Positions 21,815 through 38,300 are shown, counted from the first letter of the stretch. The stretch is 64,000 nucleotides of DNA from Trichobilharzia regenti (GCA_944472135.2 OX235262.1:60794440-60858439); one strand, 5' to 3'. Program-made: numbers and translations. Notes: generated by a model not told the origin, from the letters alone.

Positions 21815-24800
21815 CTATAGAGAAGAAAAGAAAAACAACATAGAAGTGGTTGTAAATATTGATGGCTCAATCCAGTAGGGAGCAACCAGTACCACGGGTT
21901 TGGTTGTCCCTGGAATAAGTACAGTCTAAATTTTGAAATGTAGTCAACAAGTTTGAGGAGACCACTCAAGCATTATCCTGGTTGGAAGCAATCTTGAAGA
22001 ATTTCGACAACACAATAAGAAGACGAAGTTTATCTGAACCTATAAACCCTCACATTATCCGAACGATAGTGTCACATCCCACTGTGTTCATCAATTTACA
22101 TGTATGTGTGAAGACACGTACATGGGGAGGACCCATCGGTCTCTGCATGTCAGGGCTACAGAACACATACCAAAGTGGCTGCAACAATAAATGAAATCGC
22201 CAGATGCAATTGACCCCGGAAATAGATGTCCAACATCATCTATAGCGAAGCATATTATAGAGACTGGTCATAAGGTTGATTTCATTCAACAATGCCTTTA
22301 AGCCCATGTATAAAACAAGGTTGGACCACATACTTAAATTCATTGAAGTCTTCGCCATGAAGAGACTTAAACCTGTCTTGTGTCCAAAAGTTATTTGTCA
22401 TCACCTTAAACCTGCCTTGGTAATCTTATTTAGAATCAAGGACCGATTTACTTCATAACATTTTCAACCATTTCTTTGCTTTGTTTTTCCTCTTTTTCTC
22501 TTTCTTTCCCACACCTTTTGCGTCTCCCTGCCGATTATTTTTGACCTTGACCTGTAAACAATCTGACCTGTATTGTAATTATTCATGCTTTCTTACCTTC
22601 TATAAAAGCTGTGTATGACAAGTACGTATGTGATCAGAATGTCCGAAATGTGCTGCGAGAATACATCACACGTTTCAGATAAACTAGGTCTTCTTAATGT
22701 GTTGTCGAAATTCATAAAGGGAACTAATTGCTTTAGATATGATAGAGAAGATTTGTAGCTCAGGTGGATGATTTTGATGTGGTTTTGTTCTCTGAGCTGG
22801 ATGGTTAGTTTGCGAAGCTTTCATCACCTAACTGGGTGACATCTTCATGGCATCAATCCATGAAATCCTTGACAGTTAAACTGAGTCAGGTAGGGAGATG
22901 CAGACTCCCGGGTTGGGGCCCTCGAGACTCTAGGAATCAATGGCTGGAGACAATAGGTGACATGGCTCAAAATCGTTGTCAATGGCGCAGATGTATTCAA
23001 TCTCTGTAATCTTTCATATTCCTTTCTACCATTACCGATTCTGTTTCACTCTTAATATTTGTCAAACTCTATTAATTCTCTTCACTCATCTTCTTGTCTA
23101 CCTCTGTGTGCTATTTGGAACGTGGCAACTCGAACTGCTGCACTTCGGTGCCAAGTTCTATGTTGAATCCAGACAGACAGACAGACAGACATCTTCAGCG
23201 CATACTTCAATTTGAAGTGAGCTTTTAGATTTCTCCACGAGTTTATTAATCATCTCTCCTGGTGACCTTGCACCTCGTGATTGGTTGTTTTTGTGTGTTT
23301 TCACACCTTCTAGGTTACTTAGATTGCAACTGATAGTTTCTTTGACTTGAACTTTGACCCTTTGTGTGTGAAGTTTCTTTCTTATTGGTTGATAAATTTT
23401 GTCTATCTCGATGTGCCTATTGATTGATGATTCACTGGAATGCCAAGCTTCTAAAAATTCTCTAGCATTCTCTAGCATTCACTGTGTGATACATTTAATA
23501 ATCAAACTAATATGGAATTCTCTAGCATTCTTGTTGTTTCCTCTGTCTAGTATTTGAATGTTGTCCCAGTCGAATTGATGTCCGTGGTTGTCTGTGTGTA
23601 GTGAAATGAGGGAGTGGATATCACGGCCACAAAGTGATAACACAATAACCTTCAGCAAGAAAACAACCAATCAGAAGAGGTTGCTTCCCTGCTATTAATA
23701 ATACACATAAATTCTATAAATCCTACTTGATTTTCTCGATAAACGATCTGTTGCCTGGCCCTTTTCTTCTGTCGTTATAATGTCAGCAACAGAATTCACA
23801 GAACTCCAACCAGGTAGCCTATATCACTCTACGTGACTGGCTAAAGCCAACAGTCAAATACTTTAGAGATTGGTGCCAGGTTTTGATTTCAACGCCCTCA
23901 ATTATCCTCTAATTTAATCTTATGTTGGCTTACATTCCACGAGGAAGATAATGGGTCGGTATGCACAGCAGGTGTTCTAGCCGTTTGAATCGATGCACCT
24001 TCTCAACCTCTCATCGAATGACATCCTCTCCTTACACCTCAGTATTCCTCGTCATATTATATCACTTAATATAGGAGACAGAACGGAAATATTTGTGGTT
24101 AAAGAAAGCTGGTCTTTCCGTCATATCTTCTAATAGGTGTCACGTGAAACACTGCCACTGATAAACCCAGCACTAAATTTGTCTTTTAAATTAACCAACT
24201 TTAGCTCAGCATTAGGGCGTATTTAAGCAGGAGAGAAAAGGGAATTTACAGAAGACTGAAAGAAAAAAGTTATACTTATATCGATTGCTCCAACTTATTT
24301 CGCCTCTGACTTCAAGATACGATATATTTCTCAATAAATTTTAACACCCAAAAAGAAGAAAGTTAGATTAGAAAACAAGGATGACAAATGAAACAACATC
24401 TCATGACAAAAAAAGTAAAAACAAGACTTTACAACTCACTGCCTATCATCAAAAACCTGCAGAAATATGCATTTTCCCATAGATAGAATATCTTAACACA
24501 TAGTGGTGTTGAAACGCAAGCACGAGGAAAATAAAAAGAAGCTCAGGTGACGTTTCTTTCTTGTGAATTATAAAGTCACGCATTAGAATTGTTTTGGGAA
24601 GAAAATATAAGGGAATAAACTATTCTAGAACAGATTAATTAGAATTATTTAGTGTATTTCATCACAAGGTGATGTGTGACTGACTGGCCATTTTGAACAT
24701 GGTACTTCGGACAGAAGTACAGTAATCCCAGTTGTCAAACTCCCTTATTGTACCACACAAAGCAGGAGAACAGAGTTAAGAGAGACTCAAAAGAGAGAGA

Positions 24801-26281
24801 GATAATAATAACAAAAATGTAAGGCGAAAAGAACAGTAATATGGAAGAACAATAGAATTTTATTGAATATGACAAAAATCACAGAGTGAATGCATCTACG
24901 CTAGCCATTCAGAACGATTTTGGGTCATATCACCAATATTCCTCAGCCTTCCATTAGTTTTCACCATCCCAAGAACCCCAAGCAGGAAGTCTACACCTCC
25001 ACACAGGGCTAGCTCAAACTAAAAGATTGCATAGATTGATTCCACCACCACTAGTTCTTTTCCGATCGCATCTAACGTCAGCTACCATGCCTTTCAAGAA
25101 AGATGATGGCTAGGTATGCGTAACACATGGCCGGGCCATCTCAGTCGATGTAGCTTCACAACCTCATCGGTAGATTTTTTCTTCTTACCTAATACTCTAC
25201 AATCAACCTCAATACTACCCACCCTATTATACCACGTAGCACATGTGGGACAGAACAAATGCACAAATGATTTGTATCTACTTTCGCTAAATGGTTAATT
25301 TTTTAGCACTCATATTGGACAAAACAGCGCTCAATACTTATCAAACAAATCGTAAAATTGTAAAAATTATGAAGGATTCGTCTATTCTTACTTTAAAGAC
25401 ATGCTTAGAAAGATTTTTGATTTTCGATGGATATCAGATGACTTTCCTTAGTTAAGTGGCAGTTACTGCATTAATCTTATTCATAAACTGAAGCTTCGAA
25501 ATGAACGTTTAGTAGAGGTGTAAACAGCGGAGTACTAGACAACTGTTTCATCCTACATTGGGACTCCCTTTAGCAGCATGAAATCATGACTTTACCAGAG
25601 AACGGATCTAAAAACCTTCAGGTTAGGAAGAGAGACACTGACCATTCAGCTCCCATAATTCAGTGACTTAATGACAAAATAGTCACCATGATGTGAGAGA
25701 TCTGGGTTCGATCCTCAGGTGACACATCTCTGAACCTAGTCTTGTTAACCAGCCGGCGGTATATCTAGAATAAGAGGGGAGGACAGACACCGCTTATGAA
25801 GCTTCATGGCGCACTCAGAACGCTAAGAATGAAAAACGAACAGCTCTAGATACGAAAACGACTACTGAAGAAAGACGCAATGCATACTGGAGAAAATTAC
25901 AAGCAACACTATTCATTCATCCTACTAATGTTCACCAATAAATGTCAGACATTTTGAACCGGGGATATTTTGGCTCTTCACTTTCAATCGCATATCAATT
26001 TTTCCATCAACCAATTGTTCTTAAAGGCATTTCTGTAGATTGCGCATTGCTACTACTCACGCTTTTTGTTTTAAAAGTAACACACACCATCTCATGTACA
26101 CCAGGTTACATGAAATAAATAATATTCGAGTCCATGAAGACAGAGATACGTTGGACCGATAAGAAGACTATAGAAGTTTGGATTTCGCTCGTGGATGATT
26201 TAATATCACACAAACTCGAAGACTTGCAGACGAAAACCAATATACTGGCTGAAGAAGCAGCCAGAGAAGACGGGACTCCAG

Positions 26282-26353
<72 letters not shown>

Positions 26354-29300
26354 GACAGTGATGAAGATAAACAGCCACCAACAACCGGTACCAAACACTA
26401 TCAACGGGAGACATTTGACAGAGGTTAATTCCTTTACTTATCTCACCAGGAAGCACAGTTTGAACCACAGAAGGAACAGATGATGTCAAAGTCCGCGAAA
26501 ATCGGAAAGGCTGGATATGCGCCTTCATCCACCTGAAACTAGTTTGGAAATCTCCTGCACTCAGCCACCATAAATAACAAGATTCGGTTTTTCAAAACAA
26601 ATGTCATATCAGTCAGTCTTCTCTTCTATATGGGTCAGAAACTTTCACTGCGTGTCACAAAAAGTATTTCCAACGAGTTACAGACTTTTATCAACAGCTG
26701 TCACTCTCGCTGACTGCCTGAATACTGAAGACCAAGTGGCAAGCCGGCCACAAAATATAAGTAATAAGAAACTCTTGCCGGGAACAAACCGACCAAGAGC
26801 CGATCGCTGAGAAAATATGCAGGAGAAAATGGAGATGGATCAGATATACTTTGAGGAAGTCATCGAATGATACCGCGCGCAATGCAGGCCATTGCTCGAT
26901 TGGAATTTCGATTGTGAGCGACGAATGAATCGTCAGTGCGAGTGACATGGAAGAGATCGTGTTTCGAGGAGATGAGAGATTATGGGTAATCGTGGGTCCA
27001 GTCAGCTGAAGAGGGCAACAGAAAATAGAACAAAGTGGAGATGTGTTGCTGAAGCCATATGTTCCACTTGGAACCTACTGGAATAATAAAGATATAATAT
27101 TTAAGGTATATAATAACCAAAACAGTAAAAGTAGCCGCACTATTCCCGGCAAGACTTTCTTACTGCTAATTCTTTCTGGCTGGTTTACCATTTGTTCTTC
27201 AGTATGGAGCAGGTAAAGGCAGCTATTGATAAAAGCCTGCAGCCACCTGTTGGAAGTCCTTTTCGTGACACGCTTGTCAAGTTTTTGACCCGTATAGAAG
27301 AGATGACTGACTGGCTTCACATTTGTGTTGAACAGAATCTGAGTTTTGTTGTTTATGCTGAAGAGGAGTGGAGGAGATTCCCAAACTGGTTTTAGGTTGA
27401 TGAAGGCGCATATATGGCCTTTCAGATTCAGAATTTGACATTTTATCTAGGCAAGTGTAAAATAATTGACCCCACGAAGATGAACAGTTAAGAGGAAAAA
27501 ATTAGCATTCACAATGCATTCTCACTAACACACAAAATCATAGGACAGAGTTACGGTTCTTAAAGGTAATATACAGGCAGATGGAGGAAGAGGTTAAATC
27601 AGTGAATCTTTATTCCTCGAATCTACATCTAACACATGCAATTGTAGTAATCTGAAGCCAATACCAGAGATACGGGAAATTATTACTACCCAGTATAAAA
27701 TTAAAGGATAAGAAATAGTAGAATTATATAATAAACCAAGTTGGACATTTTTATTTGACAGGCTTAATATGATGACGAGCAATGCAATTAGGTATTGCTC
27801 AAAGCGTCATCAACAGTAAATAATACTGTATCACTGTGTGCTTTTATCCAATACATTTATTTTATGAATCGCAGAAAATAATCCTCAATACAACTGACTA
27901 TATCTATCCTCCTGCATCCAAAGCCCCACCACCACCAATAAAAGTAGTTTAGTATAAAAACGTGAAAAGCAATAACGTTATCAATAATAAAAAATACATA
28001 CCAAAACAGTATTGTCAGTAGTATAATGACCTGTCGAATATTTTGAGTTCGTTTCATTTTCTAAAATTTGATTATCGCCACTCCTACTAGTTGAATGAAC
28101 TGATTTATATGAAGAGTAATCAACAGTGCTTAACACTGATTCTGAAGCGAAATCGACAAGGTTAGGCGTTGTTGTTGCCATTGTTGTTGCTGTTGTTGTT
28201 TTTGTCGCCATCGTCGTTGTTTTTATATGAGGAAACCAAATCGAATTGTCTGAAATGAATTATAAACAGGAAAATTAAAAGATGAGGGACAAAGAAGAAA
28301 ATAGAAAAACAAACGGTAATTTATCATAAAGTTGTAAAACTAATTTTCAACTAATATTTTGTTATCTGTTGAATGATGAATAGCAGTGGAGTCTAGGATG
28401 CGCACTGTGTCCTATTTGGGACTCCCCAGCTGAGTATGCCTGCATCCTTAGTGAGTGGTGGTGAGACACAGCCACATCCAATTGACGAGTCTTAAAATGG
28501 GGCAAAGGGCGCATTTTGATTTCAGGCAAATAGTATCGTGTTAATCGTTATACATTGTTGAAGCATCTGTACTAAAAAGCCGACCAAGCATTTCGGTACA
28601 TCAAAAATTAATCAATGATCAATGCAAATTAACTCATTCAACTCATTTCTCACTCCTTCTCCATTCTTAAGTGGAATATAGGATTTCAGACATTCAAGTT
28701 TATATAGTGGTGGTGTAGTTTCCACAAGTACTGTTGGTAGCCTCAATCTTCCATCCTTGTCTAGCTTACGATCTCCAGCTAAACTACTCGATGTTGAGGA
28801 GGGGCTCTTGACAGGAAACACAACCTGAACTAGGCTAGTAATGGTTGACTATGGAATCATCAACGTACTAACTTCCGTCTACTTCAACTACTGACAGTCT
28901 TGACCAGTATTATAAAGTGTGATAACCCAATTATCCAGAATAACATTAACAAAAGCGTTCAGTACACTTAATTATTTCAGTGAGAGCTAATATTAACATG
29001 AACCAATTATTATTACGGTCAAATTAGTTAGTTAATCATTACAGAATAATAAGTGAAACATTTCCAGAGAAAACGTTTTTGGGATTGATTAAGACGCTAA
29101 TACACAAGATAGGGAAATATTTCAGGCTTCTAATAGCTCCTTATGTGGATTTTCATCACCTCTAAATAAGTTTACATATTTGATATCTTCTCTGTCTTTA
29201 CTTACGGAGATTTGAGTGATATAGATACAGTTGATGAGTATCGTCATCTGAACTGATGACGACCAGTGGTGTCCGTCAAGGATGCCCATTATCTCCTTTT

Positions 29301-32300
29301 CTATTCAACTTCATCATAGATGTGTTAATGGACTTAACCCTAGGTGACTTCAGTGACTCAGGAATTGACTTGCTACCGGGGAATAATCTCGTTGATTTGG
29401 AATATGCAGACGATATAGTCCTTCTAGGCGAAGACGCTGACGAAATGCAGAGTCTTCTAAACACCTTGAGCCGCAATCTACGAATGTTTGGCATGCGATT
29501 CGCTCCCGCCAAATGCAAGATGATGTTACAGGACTGGACTACATCGACGCCTAGTTTAAAAATAGGAAGTGAAGTGGTAGAGCACGTTGACCGCTTCACT
29601 TATTTGGGAAGTACCATCAGCCAGTGCCAACGGGCTGATCTCTGACGAAATCTCAGCACGAATACAGGGGGCTCGTTTCGCATTTACCAGTTTACGCCGA
29701 CTCTGGCGCAGACGAGATGTTCGACTATCGACCAAAGGGCGGGTGTACTGCTCATCAGTCCGCTCCGTCCTCCTTTATGGTTGTGAGACCTGGCCACTGA
29801 GAGTGGAAGACATGAGAAGACTAGCTGTCTTTGATCATAGGTGCCTGCGTTCTATTTCCCGTGTAAAGTGGCATAATAAGGTGAGCAACATGGAGGTTAG
29901 GCGCAGAGTTCTAGGTAAACAGGGGAAATCAATCGACGAAGTCGTGAAGCTACAAAGACTGAGATGGTTAGGACATGTGTTACGTATGCCAAGCCATCGC
30001 CTCCCTCGACGAGCAATGTTAGCGGATATAGGGTCAGGCTGGAAAAAAGCTAGCGGCGGTCAAACAAAAACATGGCACCGGTCAATGAAATCCACAACAG
30101 TTGGTCTAAGCCACGTAGGAAGGTGTAGACTTCCAGGCTGGGGTCCTCGGGACGGTAAAAATCTATGGTTGGAAACAATTGGTGACATGGCTCAAAGTGA
30201 TCGTTCTCAGTGGCGCAGATGCATCCACTCCTTGTGACTTATGATCTCCAATGAAACTGTTTTGTTCTTCGTTATTACTCCTCCTTTGTCTCACCCCTCT
30301 TCTCACTGTTTCTATTATGCTTTTCCTGTACTTTCTTCTCTTGCTTCGCGTGCTGCACGGAGTGTGGCGACTTGAACTTCCGCACATTTGTGCAAAGTTC
30401 TATGTCGAAAACAGACAGACAGACAGTTGATGAGTATCATGCATACTCCAATGTGTCTTTCATGTATCTTATCTATAAAACTTGTAATATTTAAAGCTGT
30501 AACTGTTTCCATATTAGCGCCATAATAATAATTATTATTATAATAAAATTCCGTTTAATCAAACTATCATACAACCTATACTAGCAGTTCAATAAAAAAT
30601 GTGACATGATTGTAACATGAATTAAACAAACAATTTAGGCAACAAAAAAAGATTTTTTTACGAAAAGCCCCTTGTAAATTTTATTAAAACATAAATTCAC
30701 TAAAGACACTTAGTTTATTTTTCATAAATGTTGGATAGTTAACTAGTAAAAAGTAAAATAAACACATTTTTGAATTGAACACTAACTAGTGTAATGTGAG
30801 TCTAGTCCTATCTTTGGTTCAGACTGATTTCTATCGGTCAAGTTTGAAATGTGGCCACCATGCCACTAGGTGGCTCACCATCACGGTGCACTCTGAACTG
30901 TTGTATATTAAATGATTGAAAGCAATCGGCAGGAAGCCCTAGACCTAGGTTTAATGCTTTTTGACACTCACTAGTCAGTAAGGCGTATCTGCAACCTTGA
31001 AGGAACTTGTATCTCTCTTGACGACCGAACCCACATGCGTCCAATCAAATTATCCACCACAGTCCTATTGGATGCCAATTGCGAGCCCGAACGTCTCTGA
31101 CTGCAGTACTGCACTGGATGACACGGGTTCGAATCTCAGAAGCGACATGAGTTCCTACAAGGTTGCAGATACGCCTTGCTGACTGGTGAGTGCCAAATAC
31201 CACGAGACCTAGGTCCAAGACCCCCTGCCGATCGCCTCCAACCATCTAATATCAAGAAACATATTTATTGTCTCTATGCTAATTTGTAATTCCCGTTGAC
31301 TGATTCTGATGGACTGAAATGCTCGGTCTCTGACGACATGTTGCCTCCTAGTACAGACGCTTTGATAATCTCTGAGGACTAAATTGATGTCATTTTGGAT
31401 GATGATGCCTAACGGTGGGAGTCAAGATGCTCATTTCGTCTTATTTCGAACTCATCATCTAGATGTACCTACTTTCTCAATTACTGATGGTGTTCCTACT
31501 GAGAAATAAACCCTGAGTCCATCGTTTCAAACACCAAAACACTATCCACTAGGCCTCTTAGGGTCATGCGAGCCATCATATGGTCTGCACACTATAGAAT
31601 GAAGTGATTGTGTTGCCTTGTGTGCAGAGTGAATTTTCTTATGGTCTTTGATGATGTTTTCTTGTTGGTATGACGACTTGAGTTTAAATACTTTTCGATT
31701 AAATTTTTTGGGTATTCATTCTTTTTGAAGGCAGCTACTAGGCATTTTCCTTCCATTTTCCTCAGCACCAGAGTGCTACAGTGTGTTTGGAGTTCTTAAA
31801 CACTGTCTTAACACAGTGTTTTTTGTGAGTCATTGGGCTTTTGTTATTATAGTTGAGTATCTGATCTATGTGTGCCTTAATTTTCTCTATACTTGTATTT
31901 CTAAATTTCCTGTGTTATTTCTCTTGATTATGACAACTAAGAATGGGATTTTGTTATCAAATCCTTTTTCTTCTCTTGTGAACTTAATGACTTTGTTGAT
32001 GATATTTATCAATCTGAGTGTATTCCAAATCTTCTACAGTTTAGTTTGTAAGGGTCAGTTATGTTTTTACAAGTTGATCAAGGATTGATATCAGTTAGAG
32101 AACCATTGAAAACCAACAGGGAGTACTGGACAGCTGCTGTTTCATCCTAGTTTGGGAATCATCGGCAGTACGCAGTACGGGACAGTACTCACTGGTTTTC
32201 AACGGTTCTCTAACTGATATCAATCCGTGATCAACTCGTATTTCAAATCATTTCTTCTAAATATTACTAGTGTATCATCAATGCCAATAAATAAATATTT

Positions 32301-35300
32301 GGATAATTTTAATGAATTATTATTACCTTTACTTTTACTTAAATTCATTGGATTAAATAGTACCATGAGTTTCTTTTGACGATTTACCGATTTATTTCGA
32401 CTCTTGTTCATAACATTATTATTCACCGAGTTCTCCGAAGATGATGACGACGATAGTGGTTCCAAATGATGACGATATTTAGCCACTACCTTTTCAGCTT
32501 TTAATGATGCTTGTTCTTGAAATGTTGGCAATTTAATACTATCTGGTAGTGCTACACTAGCGATGGCAATTGATTTTAATTCAGCTTCTAATTTACCATA
32601 TTTATCTTGTTGAAGACGTTTTGCATAAGTTAATAAATCTGGCATTAATTTTGGATGCTAAAAGAAATGGAACAAGAAAAATGAATGAGTGAATAAGCTT
32701 CAACGTGGAAATTAACACACACGCGTACCAGTGTTCAAGTTGACACACCAAGTGTAGCATAACAAAGGGAGAGAAATGAATTTTTTAAAATCAAAAGAGC
32801 TATAATGTATATAAATGTGCAACAGATAAAGAACAAACTTCAAGGAGAAACATGAGGACTCAGTGGATATTCATTGACTGATCGTCAGGTTGATCACCTC
32901 TAACTCTCCTTCAACTCAATCCTATGCCAGCAGGAATTGCTTGACGAGGAAGACAGTGGGTCTGCAAGCACCACATATATCCTGACCATCTCAATCGATT
33001 TGACTTCACAACTCCATATATTAACTGCTCTCTAATATTTTACAAAATTTATTTGTTTATATTACGACCTATATAATTGAGAATCAATTAGAACTCAAGG
33101 AGAAGTCTCGCACATTGCTGTGTATCAGGTCTGTGAGCCAGGCCTGTTATGTCAGGACTGAGAATTAAAGAACGAGAAAAGTTATGCTACAGAGTAGTGA
33201 CGTTAACACTACTGCAGATACCGAAAATTCCCAACTTTTGTTTGACAGATTACAACAGAATCTAATTTCTTCTCTTAAACCTCAAGCGGCAGAATATTTG
33301 AACCTGTGACCCACTATTGAGGGTAAGTCACATTCATAAAACCAAGAAGCCCCAACCACTATAAATTCTATAAAACTAGTGATAGATATTTCTTCTGAAA
33401 GCCACTGTTATCACAAGACTAGAAAACTTAAACCTGAGTCCTATTTTTCTCAAAGTACGTAAGTACTTATAACGCCTCTTTCTACTATTTCAAATCTCGG
33501 TAGCTAAAGTTGGGGTCAAACCAGTCATCCAGTTCAACATAATGTGATATACCACCTAGATATCGGAGATCCTTATAGAGAGTAAATATAACGCTGACTC
33601 CTCTGGAATCATAATAAAGGATATTCTACAAATAAGCTGTGGAGCTGGAGCTCACAGGTTTAAGCACTCGACTTCCAACCATCAGAGGGTTACGGGTTCG
33701 AACCCCTCTCCACCTATTCTGGTCAGATCAACCAGGTGGTATCAAATTTACGGGATTGTAACTAGTTGTTGAGTAGTACTTCATCTCCATTTTTCATCAT
33801 TTTAGTTGCAAATAAACTACAAATAAATTATGTGCAGAAATAAATCTAGTACTCTTCTCGTATATCCTCAATGACAAAATATTATTTTTTTTCCTGTAAA
33901 ACGCAATACTTGCTCATCGATCTCAATTACGATCAAACAGTAAATAATTAAATCTACTCCACCATGCCTATATCTTATTTCAATGAATTGCAGATTTCAA
34001 TCTACTTTTCAAAGCCTAGACAGGTAAGTAGTATCACCAGCACAAACACACACACACACACACACGGCAACCTATTGCCTAACGCAGAAACCTACAACGC
34101 GTGGTTGCTTTTCTTTTCACTTCTGTTCTTTCCTTTGCTTTTTGAGTGCAGCATACAGCCTCAAGTTTGAAGCTTTGAAGTTTGAGTAGCGAAGACTTTG
34201 TTCCTACAGGGTGGTGTTACTAGCCCCACATTCCAGCTTCCATCTCTCCGGGAACTACTATCAGCTAATAGAGTAGGCGAAATTTAGGAGTACGTCGGCG
34301 GGAAACTGAACCCAGATCACTTGCGTGGTTGGTGAATATCCTACAACTTAACCACAGATTCACTGGTGCTGGAAGTGGGAATACTACTCATCACAATATA
34401 CTGAAACACACACACACACAAGCTGTTGGAATGCAAATTTTAAAATTTGATTATAAAATAACCTCAAATTACAACTAGTCATAACTAGTAATATTTCAAA
34501 TACAAAGAAAGATAAGCATGTATAGAGATCAAGTAATCTTACCATATTTAACTTTTCTAAACTTTCATTAAGCAGAATATCAAGGCTAACTAGACTTTCT
34601 TTAATAGACGGTAATTGCCGAATAGCTTCAGATGGATCTGTAGTGCGTAAACGCTCTAGTCTTTTAACAAAATGACTTCGATCATGCTCAATAACTTGAA
34701 GTAGACGTTTTAACATTTCGAATAAAGTGAAATTCTGTAAGTAATGGCAAAAAACGAGTGTAAAAACAAAAATGCATATTCTGATGATGCAATAATAATT
34801 AATAAATACATTATGAAATCTTAAAAACCATTTTTTTTTTCAATTTATATACACAAGAGGCATAAACTAAATTAGTTTCAACATAGAACTTTGCACAGAG
34901 AAGTGTACAAGTTCAAGTTGCCGCACTGCTCCATGTAGCATAAAAAAGGTAGAGACGTCAAGGAAAAAAAGAAATTGAAAGGAACCATAATGAACAGAAA
35001 TGCATGGGGGAAAGAATAGATAAAAATAGATAAACATGCGGATTCAGTCAATGTGGAACATTGCAAGAGTGAATGTATCTGCGATAGTGACATCGAGACA
35101 TATTTCTAACACTTCTCTATCATTGATTCGTAACACTGCAGGACCTCAAACACAGCAAATGGATGGTATGCATTGTTTTCACCACTTCTAACTCTTTTCT
35201 AATTCCACCCTGCATCAGCTAACATTGCACATCCAGGAAGGAGGTAGCTCAACATGAGTAACACACATCTTAGCTGTTCAATCCATGTAGCTCCACGAAC

Positions 35301-38300
35301 TCATTCACTGATTGACTGAATTTCAACGTGGGACATTATACAAGTTCACCAGTTCAAGTCGCCACACTACATATAGGAAACAAAGGCAGATAATAGAGAG
35401 GGAAAAGGATTCGAAAGCATTATGATAACCAGAAATGCGAGGGAGAAAGTATAATAGCATGGGAAAACACCTAAGTGTGAAACAGATATTGGAGATTACA
35501 AAGAGTGGGTGGGTTTGGGCCATTGAAAACGATCTTCAGACATATCTCCAGTAGTCTTCATCCATCACTTCTTAGCATCCCGAGGACCCCAACCTACTAG
35601 ACCACTTGCGCCACTGATTGACCTCGTCTACACCTAACCCTGCACCTCACCTTAATAATACTCATCATATTAGCCCATTTAACATGGGAGATGGAACACA
35701 AACCTCTGTAGTCAGAAACAGCTGATGTCTTCACACATATCTTTCACTTTCAGCAGCCATGTCTCACAAAAATATATGATATGATATGAGAAATGTTGAC
35801 CATTTGCATGATAAAGATAAAAGTAGTAAAACCTGGAGTTTACAGTGAGCTGAATAAGGAAAACAGCCATTAATTCCAATAAATACTGACTTTTCTTCTC
35901 TTATTATTTATATGACTAATGTGCTGATGAAACCTTCAAGATCAGCATAAGAAAACGCTTAGTAATCTAAGTAGTCCTCATTCATGTGAAGCTATAGTCC
36001 ACCGGTTTATAAAGTCAACTTACAGTAGTATTAATTAGCCATGCCAAAGGTATGGCTCATTACCAACTAAATGGGAGTGCAGCTACTTGTTGAGTAACAT
36101 CCTCCTTCTTTCTATTCTGCATTAAAGTGATAAACCAACGTTGAGGGAAATCATGTAGAGACATAACAACCGAACAATCACTTTCATTTCCATAGAACCG
36201 ACAATGAAACACACCTATTGTGTGAGGCGCTAGACAAATCTGACTAACGGAATTTCAGTTGAGTCGAGAGAATTTCGAACCTTTGACTCAAAGGTGCCTT
36301 ATTGACTCAAAGTGCTTAAACCAGTGAAGCCACAGTTCCACTAATCTACACTGACTGAAATTCTGTATAGATAAAATTTTATTATGATAAATCACACAAC
36401 GTTATACAGTAATATTAACTGATGACGTTTCCAGCACATACTATTGCTCATTATCATATGATTATGAGTTCACAGGTTCCAGTCCCACTTCGCCTACTTC
36501 AGCCTAGGCAGCTGGGTAGTATCATTAGCTCCCGCAAAATAAGTGTGGTTCATAGCCTGGTGCATGAATAATCTGTTCATGATAACTGAGTTTGAACAAA
36601 CAGATATTAAATCTACATGCCAAATTAAAGAAGAGATTAATCATCTCTATTTAGTAATCCGTTGGGGATGATTCAACTCCAAGACATCAGTGGAATCGTA
36701 ACTTTCAATGTAGATTTCTTCACGAAACAAAATCAGTCAGAGAACATCGGAAACTATGTCACTGTGAAGTATGTACTCATAAAAAGCAGCAGTTGACGTT
36801 ATCGATATATACCACGAACTGGTCACTGAATTCCAGTTCCAGTGGCTGAAACAGTCAGTCGAATTGGTCTCATAGCCTGAAGGTTTGATCCCTGGCTTTC
36901 AATCATTTCCAAATGATATTGGTCTCTGATGAAAGCTACAGTGAAATAATTCTAAATCTCTACCAAAAATCCATAATATAAATTGTAACTTATTAGAAAA
37001 TAATTACTGGAGCTATAACTCACTGGGGTTTAACCGCTTGACTGTTATTTGTTGTCTGAATTCACATATCCAGAATAGATTTCTCATGTTTCGGGGACTA
37101 TGAGCAACACTTATTATTGTGTGACGATCGATGATACTACCCAGTGGTAGTCTAGACTGAAATAGATGATAGGCGGTATTTGCTTGATTTTCAATCAGCA
37201 GATTATAGGTTCAAACCCTGCTTTACTTATTGATGCCATAGTAATCAGACAGTATCACTAGCTTTTGCGTAACTGTGACTCATCACCATGTATACAGGCT
37301 AACATGTAATTGATATTATTTCACAAATGTAGACACATATGTACAAATAATCTAGATTGAAACTTTTACTCAAAATACACCCATCACTGCTCTATGTAAT
37401 AGTTAAAAATGAATAAAGGCTACTCATCAGTAAACACATCAAGATACCGCATCACTATACTGTTAGTCTTGTAAAACAATAATTAGTTATTTAATAAGGC
37501 ATTGTAATTAGTTTTTTTCAGCTGAGAGTATCATATGTAATAAAATTAACTTACACTGAACAGAACTCTGCACAAAAGTGTAGCAGCTCAACCCACCACA
37601 CTACACAGAAACATAGATAACGGTAAAGAAAAAATGAAAAGAAACTACAATAAACTGGTAGAATTTAATGAATCTATGTTATCATACAAAGAGTGAATGC
37701 ATCTGCACTATTGAGAACCATCTGGAGCTATATCACATATAGTCTCCCGCTATTGGTGTCCTAAGCATCTGGAGGAATCCAGTCACACATTCTACACTTC
37801 CCTACATGGCTGGTTCAAACCAACAGTTAAAGGATTCACGAACTGATGTCAGTTTTTGCTTTGATCACCTGTAACTCTTCTCCAACTTAATCCTATGTGA
37901 GCTAACATAGCTTGTCGAGGAAGACAATGGCTTATCATTAGCAACTAATAACAAGGATCTGAATCACTGGTAAACAAAACGTGACTTTACAAAAGCTGTC
38001 CACTGATATAAGTTCCTATATCGATGAAACGATACACCGACAGTAGGCAGTACAACACAAGTAGAGAAAGTGATATGATAAATGGTAAGAAAACAGAAAA
38101 ATGAGAGCAACAGATACGGAATAATAAAATTATTTGAATCTAAAAAAGGATGTTGTGTCGAGCAGTATTGTTTCAAATACAAGCAGACAGCACACATGAG
38201 GATATCAAGACGAGAATCACAAACGTAAAGCACACCTTCACCACTCTAAAATCAGTTTGGAAACCTTCTGCGCTCAGGATAAACAACAAAATTGAAATTT

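Noticed and set aside
26106..26528. ORFs with long SLSLSL and YIYIYI runs
   Set aside because: Produced by the (TA)n-(GA)n microsatellite in a dead LINE.
33640..33725. A functional tRNA gene
   Set aside because: The acceptor stem and T-arm look acceptable, but the D and anticodon arms do not fit and diverged copies lie in the same intron; treated as a SINE head.
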